NCBI GenBank assembly: GCA_963730225.1
Contig: CAVSQX010000002.1
Location: 434,001 to 498,000 of the forward strand
Origin: CAVSQX01 sp963730225
Lineage (GTDB): Bacteria; Planctomycetota; Phycisphaerae; Tepidisphaerales; Tepidisphaeraceae
Direction of reading: 5' to 3'
DNA: 64,000 bases
The notes under the pieces: generated by a model
Told to the model about the DNA's origin: nothing
Database searches by the model: none
What the model saw: the letters and a program-made list of their open reading frames with translations, nothing else
Part shown: positions 38,094 through 48,600 of the stretch, piece by piece
Layout: each line of letters begins with the position of its first letter
Position numbering within the stretch: position 1 is the stretch's first letter
Position numbers and translations under genes: made by a program

Positions 38094-38474
38094 CTAATTT
38101 CCGGCGCTTGCGGGCAAAATTCTCTTGAGCCGAAGCTGAAGCTCGTCGAAATTAACCGATGCCTTGGTCCAGAAATCGATCGCCCCTTTTCCCACGGTGT
38201 GCCGGCGATATTCCTCGTCGGCGATCGCGCTGAACATCACGACTTTCACGCCGCTGGTTTGCGGGTCCGACTTCAGATGCCGCAGTACCTCCATGCCATC
38301 CATGCCCGGCATCATCACGTCGAGAATCACCAGATCGGGCATTTTGTTCTGCACGAACCGCAGCGCATCTTCGCCGTTGGTGACGTACTGACCGTCGTAC
38401 CCCAGATGCCGCAGCAGCTTCGCCAGCGGTTTACCGATATCGGCGTTGTCGTCCACGATAAGAATTGTGGCCAT
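38094..38474 (-). CDS. Single-domain response regulator (CheY-like receiver)
   Basis: A 126-residue receiver with no output domain, starting MATILIVDDNADIGKPLAKL at 38474 with CAGGGG upstream. Acidic pocket DD in IVDDN, phosphoacceptor aspartate in LVILDVMMPGMDGMEVL, the switch serine in VVMFSAIADEEY, and the lysine in DFWTKASVN are all present. It probably acts by protein-protein contact. No kinase gene is adjacent, so its partner is unknown. It lies between the epimerase and purC on the same strand. Confidence 0.93.
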   Translation of the reverse strand: MATILIVDDNADIGKPLAKLLRHLGYDGQYVTNGEDALRFVQNKMPDLVILDVMMPGMDGMEVLRHLKSDPQTSGVKVVMFSAIADEEYRRHTVGKGAIDFWTKASVNFDELQLRLKRILPASAGN

Positions 38475-38545
38475 CGCACACCCCTGAAAGTGCATCGACA
38501 GCCTACCCACCCTTCTTCATAGCGGCAATAGCCAATGTTTGCGAA

Positions 38546-39445
38546 TTACGTCCTGGACAGATGCCCATTGGCCAGCCGCTTGAAGGCTTCCAAGTATCTT
38601 TGCCGGGTTCCAAAAACGATGTCCAGCGGCAGCGGCGGGGCGGGCGGAGTCTTGTTCCACGCTTGTGCTTCCAGCCAGTTGCGAAGAAATTGCTTGTCGA
38701 AGCTTGCCTGGTCGTGCCCCGGTTCGTATTCCTCCACGCCCCAGAATCGGCTGCTGTCGGGAGTGAGGACCTCGTCGATCAGGACCAGTTGCTCGTCGCC
38801 GCCGACCCGGCCGAACTCCAGCTTCGTGTCGGCGATGATCACCCCGCGCTGCCGGGCATAATCCGCCGCCCGCTGGTACAGCCGCAGCGTCAGCTCTCGC
38901 AACCGTTCGGCCGTCGATTGCCCGACGATCTGTGCCATCCGCGCAAAATCGATGTTCTGATCGTGTCCCGATTCCTCCTTGGTTGCCGGCGTGAAGATCG
39001 GACTCGGCAACCGATCGCACTGCCGCATTCCCGCCGGCAATGCGAGCCCGCAGACAGTTTGCGACTGGCAATATTCCTTCCACCCCGAACCGGCCAGGTA
39101 ACCACGGGCCACGCACTCGATCGGAATCACTTCCATCTTCCGCACCAGCATCGATCTCCCGCGCAGTTGATCGGCGAAGGGTTGCAACGGCGATGGATAC
39201 TGCGCGATGTCGGTGCTGATCAGATGATTGCGAAATTCGTCGGCGAACTTGCGAAACCAGAATAAACTCAGCGCGGTGAGAATCCGTCCCTTGTCCGGAA
39301 TCGGATCGGACATGATCACGTCGAACGCGCTGATGCGATCGGTGGCGACGATCAGCAGCGCTGGCTGAGGGGCGATCTCCGACACGTCGTAAACATCGCG
39401 CACCTTTCCCCGCCGAAGCGGAAACGGCAACTGGGTTTGCATCAT
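38546..39445 (-). CDS. purC: Phosphoribosylaminoimidazole-succinocarboxamide synthase
   Basis: SAICAR synthetase, which joins CAIR and aspartate with ATP in purine synthesis. Start MMQTQLPFPLRRGKVRDVYD at 39445 (GTG at 39454 is possible); 299 residues, the longer bacterial/yeast type. Motifs: GKVRDVYDV, ATDRISAFDVIM, KGRILTALSLFWF, the signature VIPIECVARGYLAGSGWKEY, and IADTKLEFGRVGGDEQLVLIDEVLTPDSSRFW. Frame intact. It is transcribed alone, divergent from the GT39 gene, with a repeat-like palindrome in the spacer. A long overlapping frame on the same strand is a shadow. Confidence 0.95.
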   Translation of the reverse strand: MMQTQLPFPLRRGKVRDVYDVSEIAPQPALLIVATDRISAFDVIMSDPIPDKGRILTALSLFWFRKFADEFRNHLISTDIAQYPSPLQPFADQLRGRSMLVRKMEVIPIECVARGYLAGSGWKEYCQSQTVCGLALPAGMRQCDRLPSPIFTPATKEESGHDQNIDFARMAQIVGQSTAERLRELTLRLYQRAADYARQRGVIIADTKLEFGRVGGDEQLVLIDEVLTPDSSRFWGVEEYEPGHDQASFDKQFLRNWLEAQAWNKTPPAPPLPLDIVFGTRQRYLEAFKRLANGHLSRT

Positions 39446-39494
39446 CCCGACCACGCAAGAAAAAGTACGCCGAGCGGCGAAAAAATGAAAGCAG

Positions 39495-39545
39495 CCTAGC
39501 CCATCTTTCCCCTCCCCTGCTACGCCGGGGCAGCGCCAGGGTGGG
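39495..39545 (+). repeat. GC-rich imperfect palindrome in the purC-GT39 spacer
   Basis: CCCCTCCCCTGCTACGCCGG followed by GGCAGCGCCAGGGTGGGGG. The two halves are partly complementary (CCCC..CCCTG / CAGGG..GGGG), so it can fold. It looks like a dispersed intergenic element, but no second copy was seen in this window. Confidence 0.45.
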
Positions 39546-39588
39546 GGCTCGCTTTTCTGAAATTCCGTTCTCCCGTAACGTTCCCGAA

Positions 39589-41247
39589 ATGAATCGCCGC
39601 GCCGCCGTGCTGGCCGTGATCATCGTCGCCAGCGCAGTGCTCTATCTGATCGGCAACGAATCGGTCGCCTTGTGGGACCGCGATGAGCCGCGCTACGCCC
39701 AGACCTCCCGCCAGATGCTGCAAAGCGGCGATTGGGTCGTCCCGCACTATCTTGACATGGTCCGCACCGCCAAACCGGTTTTCATCTATTGGTGCCAGGC
39801 GGCCGCCATGGATGCGATCGGCGACAACCCCTTCGCCGCCCGTTTGCCCTCGGCCGTGGCCATTCTTCTGCTGCTGGTGATTCTCTCCATGGTTTTGTGG
39901 CCGGCCATCGGCGCGCAGCGAACCGTCTGGACCGTTTTCATTCTGGCCACTAGCGCGATGACCATCGTGCAAGCCAAATTCTGTCTCACCGACGCCGTGC
40001 AGATGCTCTGGATCACCATCGCCCAGCTTGGTCTTTACGCGCTGTGGCGCGGCAACCGGTCCTGGTTGGTCGTGATTTCCATGGCATCGGCCGTCGGTCT
40101 GGCCGGTTTGACCAAAGGCCCCGTGGTCTTTGGTTTCCTGCTGACTCCGCTCCTTGCCCTGGGTGCAATGCGGCTGATCGATCGCTGGCTCGGTGTTCCA
40201 ATTCCCCATCTAATCGCCCCGGCCGGCAGCAAGTTCATTATTCTGAAATTCGCGCTCGCCGTGCTGATCGTCGCCGCCATCGTTGGCCCGTGGATGTTGA
40301 TGGTGCAGCATCGCTCCGCCGCATTCCTGAAAACCGCCGCGTGGCACGAGCTGTGGCAGCGCATGACCACGCCCCTGGAACGCCACACCGGCCCGCCGGG
40401 ATACTATTTGATCTGGATCTGGATCACCTTCTTCCCCTGGAGCATGATGCTTCCCCCCGCGATCGGCCTGGCGATTCGCCATCGCGCCGACCCGCAAATT
40501 CGCTTCGCGCTGGCGGCCGTCATCGGCCCATGGATCATGCTCGAATGCGTGCGCACCAAGCTCCCCAGCTATTTCCTCCCCGCATTTCCCCCGTTGGCTT
40601 TTCTCACCGCCGACGCGCTGCTGCGGTGTCTCCGCGGCGAACATCACGATCTTCAATCCCGCACCTTCGTCCGCGGAATCGCCATCTGGGCGACCATCGT
40701 CGCACTGCTCGCATCCGCTCCGTGGCTGCTCATCACAAGATTCCACCCGCTGCCCTACGGCCCGATGATCGCGCTCTCCATCCTCGGCCCGCTACTGGGC
40801 GCGACCGTTTTCATTTTCTTCCATCGCCGCCGCATCGCCGCCGGCTCGGCGGCCATGGGCGTCGGCACGATGATTCTGACCGGCATCATGTACGGCTGGT
40901 ATCTGCCCGACGCCCAATTCCTGCGTATCTCGCCGCGGGTCGCGCAGGTTCTGATCGACCACGGCGTCACCCATCCGAATCAGGTCATCATGATGGACTA
41001 TATGGAGCCGAGCCTCGCATTTTATCAGGGCGGAACCATCCGCGAGGCCGGCGATCTGGGCCTCGGCCACAACTTCCTCAATCAACTTCCCCCCTGGCTC
41101 GTCGTCACCGACGAAATCTGGTGTCACGCCACCGACGAAGTCCGCGAACATTTCGAAGTCGTCGCCGACATCCACGGGCTCGATTACGCCGATCATCTCC
41201 GCTGGAAGGACGTGCTGGTGATTCATCGGAGGGAAAAATCCGAATGA
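39589..41247 (+). CDS. Glycosyltransferase family 39 membrane protein (ArnT-like)
   Basis: A 552-residue polyprenyl-phosphate-sugar-dependent glycosyltransferase of the PMT/ArnT superfamily. Start MNRRAAVLAVIIVASAVLYL at 39589. The first periplasmic loop holds the catalytic-type block ALWDRDEPRYAQTSRQM with the acidic pair and GDWVVPHYLD, followed by AKPVFIYWCQ. About eleven or twelve hydrophobic helices follow, and ARLPSAVAILLLLVI and GLAGLTKGPVVFG match GT39 blocks. The last 100 residues form a periplasmic domain. Such enzymes move a sugar from a lipid carrier onto lipid A, glycans or proteins. It is followed by a GT9 gene after an inverted heptamer repeat. Confidence 0.88.
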   Translation: MNRRAAVLAVIIVASAVLYLIGNESVALWDRDEPRYAQTSRQMLQSGDWVVPHYLDMVRTAKPVFIYWCQAAAMDAIGDNPFAARLPSAVAILLLLVILSMVLWPAIGAQRTVWTVFILATSAMTIVQAKFCLTDAVQMLWITIAQLGLYALWRGNRSWLVVISMASAVGLAGLTKGPVVFGFLLTPLLALGAMRLIDRWLGVPIPHLIAPAGSKFIILKFALAVLIVAAIVGPWMLMVQHRSAAFLKTAAWHELWQRMTTPLERHTGPPGYYLIWIWITFFPWSMMLPPAIGLAIRHRADPQIRFALAAVIGPWIMLECVRTKLPSYFLPAFPPLAFLTADALLRCLRGEHHDLQSRTFVRGIAIWATIVALLASAPWLLITRFHPLPYGPMIALSILGPLLGATVFIFFHRRRIAAGSAAMGVGTMILTGIMYGWYLPDAQFLRISPRVAQVLIDHGVTHPNQVIMMDYMEPSLAFYQGGTIREAGDLGLGHNFLNQLPPWLVVTDEIWCHATDEVREHFEVVADIHGLDYADHLRWKDVLVIHRREKSE

Positions 41248-41418
41248 CGAAACCCGAAATCCGAATCAATGACGAAATTCGAAGAACGAAGCAAATGCGC
41301 TCAATTTCAGAATTTCATAGCCAGGGGCGGTGGCCCCGGTCTCCCACTTGCCATTGTTCATTCGGACATTCGCCACTCGAATTTGATTCGAATTTCGAAT
41401 TTCGTCCTTCGAATTTCC
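41241..41418 (+). repeat. Inverted repeat built of degenerate heptamers (GAATTTC)
   Basis: Left arm 41241-41290 reads in 7-bp steps (CGAAACC, CGAAATC, CGAATCA, then AAATTCGAAGAACGAA at 41275-41290). Right arm 41377-41418 carries TTCGTCCTTCGAATTT at 41401-41416, the inverse of that block with one mismatch in 16. The spacer of about 90 bp holds a GC stem GGGGCGGTGGCCCC. The element is AT-rich against a GC-rich background and contains the GT39 stop codon. Confidence 0.8.
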
Positions 41419-41448
41419 AACCCACCGCCGGTTATACTTGAACCCGGC

Positions 41449-42570
41449 ATGACCGATCCCCACCGCATCCTCGTCGTCCAGCCCAACTGGGTCGGCGACG
41501 CCGTCATGGCGACGCCCACGATGGCCGCCCTGCGCGAGTTGTATCCGCAGGCCCACATCAGCTACCTCATGCGCCGCTACGTCAAAGATCTTTACGGCGG
41601 CATGCCGTGGGTCGATCAGATCATCACGTATCGCGCCGGCAAACACGAACGCAAAACCGGCAAGGGAATTTTCGATGTCGCCGGCCGGTTGCGAAAATGC
41701 GAGTTCGATCTGGCCGTTCTTCTGCCCAACTCCTTCCACGCCGCCCTGATCTGCAAGATGGCCAACATCCCGCGCATCGTCGGCTACGAGCGCGACGGCC
41801 GCGGATTCCTGCTCACCGAACGCCTCCTGCCTATCAAGGAAAAAGGAAAATTCGTTCCCTCGCCCATCATCCACGCCTACCTCGGCCTGGCCCGTTATCT
41901 CGGCTCCAATCATCGCCAACTGCGAATGCAGTTGTTTGTCACCGACAGCGAGCGCCGGCAAGCCCGCGAAGTTTTCACCCGCAGCGGACTGGACGCTGAG
42001 ATGAGCCGCCCGCGCGATCTGGGCAAACCCCCGCTCATCATGCTCAACCCCGGCGCTCAGTACGGCGCCGCCAAGCTCTGGAAAGCCGAATATTTCGCCG
42101 AGTTGGCCGATCAGTTCATCGACGATCTGGGTGCCACCGTTCTCCTCAGTGCCGCCCCGCGCGAACGAACCATTGTTGAAGCGATTCAACGCCGCATGAA
42201 GCACGCCGCCGTCGATCTCTCGACCAAGGGCATGACGCTGGGCTCGCTCAAGGAAATCGTCCGCCGCTGCGATCTGCTGGTCACCAACGACACCGGACCC
42301 CGCCACATCGCCGCCGCCATGGACGTTCCGGTGGTCACCATCTTCGGCCCCACCCATCCCGAATGGACCGAAATCTATTTCGCCCGTGAACGACAAGTCG
42401 CCGTCAAAGTTTTCTGCGGCCCCTGCCAGAAAAAAATCTGCCCGCTCGATCACCGCTGCATGACGCGCGTCACCCCCGCCATGGTCTGGGACGCCGCCAT
42501 GCAATTGCTTCTCCCCCAACGCGCCACCGAGCCGCCGGTGGGACGAAAGATTCCGCTGGCGGTGCTCTGA
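41449..42570 (+). CDS. Glycosyltransferase family 9 (ADP-heptose:LPS heptosyltransferase II type)
   Basis: A 373-residue GT-B enzyme starting MTDPHRILVVQPNWVGDAVM at 41449. The N-terminal acceptor domain holds the lysine-free PNWVGDAVMATPTMAALR block typical of WaaF, then CEFDLAVLLPNSFHAAL. The donor domain shows LNPGAQYGAAKLWKAEYFAE, DLLVTNDTGPRHIAAAMDVP and VTIFGPTHPEWTEIY, and a C-terminal cysteine cluster (CGPCQKKICPLDHRCM) seen in many of these enzymes. It likely adds heptose to the LPS core. Adjacent to GT39 on the same strand, so both probably serve outer-membrane glycolipid synthesis. Confidence 0.92.
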   Translation: MTDPHRILVVQPNWVGDAVMATPTMAALRELYPQAHISYLMRRYVKDLYGGMPWVDQIITYRAGKHERKTGKGIFDVAGRLRKCEFDLAVLLPNSFHAALICKMANIPRIVGYERDGRGFLLTERLLPIKEKGKFVPSPIIHAYLGLARYLGSNHRQLRMQLFVTDSERRQAREVFTRSGLDAEMSRPRDLGKPPLIMLNPGAQYGAAKLWKAEYFAELADQFIDDLGATVLLSAAPRERTIVEAIQRRMKHAAVDLSTKGMTLGSLKEIVRRCDLLVTNDTGPRHIAAAMDVPVVTIFGPTHPEWTEIYFARERQVAVKVFCGPCQKKICPLDHRCMTRVTPAMVWDAAMQLLLPQRATEPPVGRKIPLAVL

Positions 42571-42572
42571 AG

Positions 42573-42600
42573 GTTTAGCGCCGGCCCACAGGGCTGGGCT
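42573..42600 (+). repeat. GTTTAGCG-type GC-rich palindrome
   Basis: GTTTAGCGCCGGCCCACAGG then GCTGGGCT. A copy of the dispersed element, placed between convergent genes two bases after the GT9 stop codon. The stem could help end transcription, though no T run follows. Confidence 0.6.
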
Positions 42601-42635
42601 CTCCTCCGCTACCCTGTCAGAAAAACCCCGCGACA

Positions 42636-45600
42636 TCATCCATTCAATCGCCGACGCCGCCCGAGCAAGGATGCCGCCAAGCCAAACAGAACCAGGCCGG
42701 TTGGCTCGGGTACCGAACTCGACGACCCGGAAACCTGGGCGGTGTTCGTTGCGATCATCTCAGCCGGAATGCCGGCAAGGCTGGGACCTTGTGTGTTGAA
42801 CGCATTGTCGATGAGCGTGTAATCGTCGCCGTTGACGACGCCGTCGTAGTTGAAATCTCCGTTTCGCCAGCCGGTGAGACTGTTGTTGAAGCCGTTGTCG
42901 ATCAGCGTGTAGTCGGAACCGTTGACGACGCCGTCGAGGTTCGCATCGCCGAAGTACGTGTATTTGACCAGCACATCGCCGCTACCAACGGTCTGGCCGT
43001 CGAATGAAGACATCAGCGTGTTGGTGCCGGTGCTGTTGAGTTCGTAGCCGATCGCGGTGTTGGTCGTTGCGCCGGCGGCGGACGAAGTGATTCCTGTGGT
43101 TCCGTTCCAGTGCCCGCCGTTGTAGCCCGATTCGATGTCCTGGGCGATTTCCGAAACGGAACCGGCGTGGACGATCATGTCGTTGCTGGAGAGATCGAGC
43201 AGCCCGCCGGAAATCAGATCGGGAGTGCCCTCGCGGGTTACCAGGACGGTGCGATTCGCTTGCGAGCTTGGAGCGGCAATGCTCATCTTCCCACCCACGT
43301 TCAGCGAGCCGAGGGTGCGCACGTTGATGCCGGCCGCCGAGCCGGCGGCCACGTTCAAGACGCCATCGACCGTTAGATTCGTGCCCGATGGCAATGCGGC
43401 AGTGGAGGCGAGGTTGAGTGTTCCGTTGCTCTCGATATCGGTTGAGCCTGAATAACTCTCGGTGTTGGTCAGCGTGAGGCTGCCGGCGCCGGCGATGGTC
43501 AGCGGGCCCGCACCGCTGATCGGACCGCTGATGGTCAGCGTGTCGGAAGAAAGCTGGCAATAAATCTGGACGCCGGCCGCAAGCAAAACCGGCGCGGAGA
43601 TCGTGTGGCCGCCTTGAGACACATTGATCATGGGATCGGCGCCATCGCTGTCGCCGCTGTCGTTGATAATCAAAGATGATCCGGCGACCGTTCCGGCAGC
43701 AATCGTGTAGGAACTGGAATTGGCCAAATAAAGCTGGCCGACGGTTTGTGTGCCGTTGAGGCTGATCGTCGCCGGCGCGGTGATGCCGGTGGGACTGCCC
43801 AGCAATTCCGCCTCAGCTCCCGAGCCATTGGGTACGCCCGAACTCCAATCACTGGCGGTGTTCCACGATCCGCCGAAGTTCGACGCCCATTGGCTGTTCA
43901 CTGGCGAGGGACCCAGCACGCTCAGCACACCGGCGGCGTAAAGATTGGTAGTATTCCACGAGTAGCCGGTGGGAAGCGTTGGTAGATTCAGGGAGAATGT
44001 TCCAGTGTCGCTGCTGTAACCGAACAGTTGGTATGACTGGCCGGCGGCAAAGGCGATGGAGTTGGGATTAGTAATTACCAAAGTTCCGCCAAAGGTAACT
44101 GAACCCGGCGAAGCAAATCCAAAAGTCAGCCGATCGGATGTGTTTGGAGCGGTCAGATCCAGCGCGGTGGTTCCGAGCAAGCTGGAGCCGCTGGGTAGCG
44201 ATAAGGTGCCTGCGACCTTGCCGGGTGTGTCGTTGGAAGTACCGGCGAAAATCGTGCCGCCGGAGTTCACCGTGAGCGGGCCGGAAATGATCCCCGTGCC
44301 GCCCAATCGACCGCCGTTGACCATCACCGCGCCGCTGCCAGTTGCCGAGCCGGCCGCATTGGTAACCAGCAGCGTGCCGGCGCTGATATCGACACCGTTG
44401 GTGAGATTGTTGGCGTTGGCCAGCACCACGGTTCCACCCAGGATGCTTGCCGACCGGTTGCCCGTCAGCGCGTTCGGATTCGGCAGTGTCAGCGTACCAC
44501 CGCCGCCCAGATCGTAATTGCTGCTGGCCGGCGTGATCGTGGCCGTGTAGGTCGCGCCAGTGGCGATAGCGCCGATGCTCATATCGACCAGATTCGCATT
44601 GTTCAACGGGCTTGTTGTGAAGTTGATGTTGACCGTCGAATCGGCGGGAGCCAGAAGCAGCGCGCCGAAATTGGGGCTGCTGGCGGCGGCAAGGAGATTG
44701 AGGAACGTGGAGTTGGTAGAACCGGTATCTAATCCCACCCCGCCGATGGCGTTAACCGAGATGGAAGAAAGCCCGCTGAAACCGGTGGACGTGGCGAACT
44801 CCACGACGCCTCCGTTGACGGCGAGGGCTCCCGTGAGGCTATTGGAGCCGCTCAGCAACAGCGCCCCGGCGCCGGTCTTTTGGATGCTGCCGTTGATGAC
44901 CGACGCAGAAACCGTCACCTGATAGGTTGCGGTGCCGGCCGCGATGTTGAAGGGAACCGTGTTTCCGCCGAGATTCACGGTGCCAGGAAGTAGCCCACCG
45001 GCCGTGGTGCCGGTCGCGATGGTGTCGCTGCTCGCTCCGCCGGTGAACGTCACACCGCCCACCGGCATCGTGGCGGGAGTGGCAGCGTCGGCGGAAAGGC
45101 TGATTGTGCCGTCGTCCAGCACCAGGTTGTCCCCCGCCAAATCCAGCGATCCACCGGCGCCCACGTTCACGATTCCGCTGCCCTGCGTGAAGGTTGCGCC
45201 CACCAGTGCGAAGCTCAGCGTGCTGCTGGGCGCGATGTTGATCGTGCCGTTGTTGGTGATGCTGTAGGTGGAATTGGCGGCCATCGTCGTATTGACGTTG
45301 ATGTTCACGACGCCGGTGGATTGATTGATCAGTGCAGCGTCGAGGACGCGCGCACCCTGCGTCCCGGCAACATTTCCGGGATTGCTGGTGAAGATGCCCG
45401 CGTTGGTCAGCGTGGCGGTGCCCAGAAACCCCAGGGTGTCACTGCTGTCGGCGTTGATGGAACTGAGAATCAGGGTGCCGCTGTTGGTAAACGGCGCGGT
45501 GGCGACGAGACTGAAGAATTCCTGAAGCGAGGAATTCGGCTGCATCGTCACCGAAGCGCCGGCGGGAATGTTGCCGGTGATGGAGAAGCTGCTCGACGCA

Positions 45601-48600
45601 GTCCCGTTGAACAGGAAGTTGCCGCTGGGGGCGGTCGAGCCGAACTCCAGCGTGGGGGTTCCTCCATTGCTGCTGAGCGTCACCGCTCCGGTTCCAGCGA
45701 TGGTTCCGCCATTGTCATTGAATGTGTCTCCCGCGAGAAGAATCGATCCATTGACGTCGAGCGTTCCCGCCGACTGCGTGAACGTCGCTCCCGTTGCGTT
45801 GAAGCTGAGCGTCTTTCCGGTGGCGATGTTGAACACGCCGCTGTTGCTGATGGTGTAGTTACCGGTGCTTCCCAGCGTCGTGCTGGCGTTGATGTTGACC
45901 GTGCCGTTGGTCTGATTGATGAGATTAAAATTAAGCGTGCGCGATCCATCGGCGGTGGGGCCGGGATTCACCGTCAGCACACCGGCGTTGGTCAGCGTCG
46001 GCGTGGCGGTGATGTTGAAGGTGTCCGAACTGTTCGCTCCGATCGCGCTCAAAAGCAGGGTGCCGCTGTTGGTGAATCCCGTGGATGCCGCAAGCGTGGC
46101 ATTTTCCATGATTGTCGCCGATGGCTGCATCGTGACCGAAGCGGCGGTGGGGACGTTCCCCGTCAAGATATAGCTGCCGCCCAGCGTGCCGTTGAAAAGG
46201 AAGGCGCCGGTGGTCGCAGCCGAACCGAATGCCAGGGTCGGTGTTCCGCTGTTGTTGTCCAGCGTGACGGTTCCGTCGATGGTGCCGCCGTTGTCGTTGA
46301 AGCTGTCGCCGTTGAGCAGAAGCGATCCGGTGGCGTTCAGCGTCCCAGCCGATTGCGTGAAAGTCGCAAACGATTCGGCAAAGCTGAAGGTTTTCCCCGA
46401 CGCGATGTTGAAATTACCGCTGTTGCTCAAGCTGTAATCACTGCTGGTTCCGAACGTGGTGCTGGCGTTGATGTTGACCGTGCCGTTGGTCTGATTGATG
46501 AGATTAAAATTAAGCGTGCGCGATCCATCGGCGGTGGGGCCGGGATTCACCGTCAGCACACCGGCGTTGGTCAGCGTCGGCGTGGCGGTGATGTTGAAGG
46601 TGTCCGAACTGTTCGCTCCGATCGCGCTCAAAAGCAGGGTGCCGCTGTTGGTGAATCCCGTGGATGCCGCAAGCGTGGCAATCTCCGTGATCGTCGCCGA
46701 TGGCTGAAGCGTGACCGAAGCGGCGGTGGGGATGTTCCCTGTTAAAACATAGCTGCCGCCCAGGGTGCCATTGAAAAGGAAAGCACCGGTGGTCGCAGCC
46801 GAACCGAATGCCAGGGTTGGTGTTCCGCTGTTGTTGTCCAGCGTAACGGTTCCATTGATCGTTCCGCCGTTGTCGTTAAAAATGTCGCCGTTGAGCAGAA
46901 GCGATCCGGTGGCGTTCAGCGTTCCAGCCGATTGCGTGAAAGTCGTAAACGATTCGCCGAAGCTGAAGGTTTTCCCCGAGGCGATGTTGAAATTACCGCT
47001 GTTGCTCAGGCTGTAATCACTGCTGGTTCCGAACGTGGTGCTGGCGTTGATGTTGACGGTGCCGGTGGCCTGATTGATCAGATTGAAGTTGAGAATGCGC
47101 GTTCCGTCGGCCGTGGGGCCGGGATTCACGGTCAAAACGCCGGCGTTGGTCAGCGTGGGAGTGGCGGTGATGCCGAAGGTGTCGTTGCTGTTCGCGCCAA
47201 TCGCACTGAGAACAATCGTGCCGCTGTTTGTGAATCCGCTCGAAGCGACCAGCGTTGTCAACTCGGGGACGGTCGCGGAGGGCTGAAGCGTGACCGAAGC
47301 GGAGCTTGGAATGCTGCCGGTTAGCGAGTAGCTGCCGCCCAGCGTTCCGCCGAACAGCAAAGCCCCGGATGTCGCCGACGGACCGAAGCTGAGAGTGGGC
47401 GTGCTGCCCGTGTTGGCCAGGGTTACGGTTCCATCGACGGTTCCCCCGTTATCGCTGAACGTGCCGCTGTTGATCAGCAGCGCACCGGTGACGTCGAGCG
47501 TGCCGGCGGATTGGACGAAATTGCCGAATTCATCGGCGAAGCTGAACGTTTTTCCGGCGGCGACGTTGAAATTACCGCTGTTGGTGATCGTGTAGTCGCT
47601 GGAAGTGCCCCATGTCGTCGACGCATTGATGTTCACCGCGCCGTTGGTTTGATTGACGAGATTAAAATTGAGAATGCGCGTGCCATCCGCACTGGGGCCG
47701 GGATTGACGGTCAGCGCGCCCGCATTGGTGAGCGTGGGAGTCGCGTTGATGCCGAACGTGTCGGAACTGTTCGCTCCGATCGAGCTCAGAACCAGCGATC
47801 CGCTGTTCGTGAATCCGCTGGCCGCGGTAAGCGTGGTGAGTTCCGGAATGGTCGCCGACGGTTGCAGCGTGACCGAACCCGCCGCTGGAATATTGCCGGT
47901 TAACGAAAAGCTTCCCACGGCCGTTCCGCTCAGCAGGAACGCGCCCGAAGTGGCCGAAGCGCCAAAGCTCAGCGTGGGAGTGCTGCCCGTATTGGCCAGG
48001 GTAACCGTTCCATTAACCGCTCCACCATTGTCGACGAACGTGCCGCTGTTGATCAGCAGCGCACCGGTGACGTTGAGCGTGCCGGCAGACTGCACAAAAT
48101 CAGCAAATTCTCCTCCGGAGCCGAAGGTTTTTCCGGCCGCGACGTTGAAATTGCCGCTGTTGGTGATGGTGTAATTACTGCTGGCTCCCCAAGTCGTCGA
48201 AGCATTGATGTTGACGGTGCCGGCGGCCTGATTGACCAGGTTGGCGTTGACCACGCGCGTTCCGTCGGCCGTGGGGCCAGGATTCACGGCGAAAAGCCCG
48301 GCGTTGGTCAGCGTCGGCGTGGCGGTGATGCCGAACGTGTCACTCGTGCTGTTTCCCAGCGCGGTCAAAAGCAACGTCCCGCTGTTGGTGAACCCGCTGG
48401 CCCCCGTGAGAGTTCCGCCGGTGGATTGCGTCGACGTTGGCTCCAGCGTGACCGAAGCGCCGCTGGGAATGTTTCCGGTCAGCGAATAGCTGCCACCCAG
48501 CGTGCCGCCGAACAGAAATGCGCCCGATGTCGCCGCGACTCCAAAACTCAACGTCGGCGCGATCCCGTTGTTTGTCAGGGTTACGGTGCCACTGTAGGTG

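Noticed and set aside
38517..39623. A 368-residue minus-strand frame overlapping purC
   Set aside because: purC in the other frame has all family motifs; the longer frame is arginine-rich and crosses a spacer repeat.
45321..46745. A 474-residue plus-strand frame in the 579-bp array
   Set aside because: It repeats with the same period as the real minus-strand gene and has no independent features.
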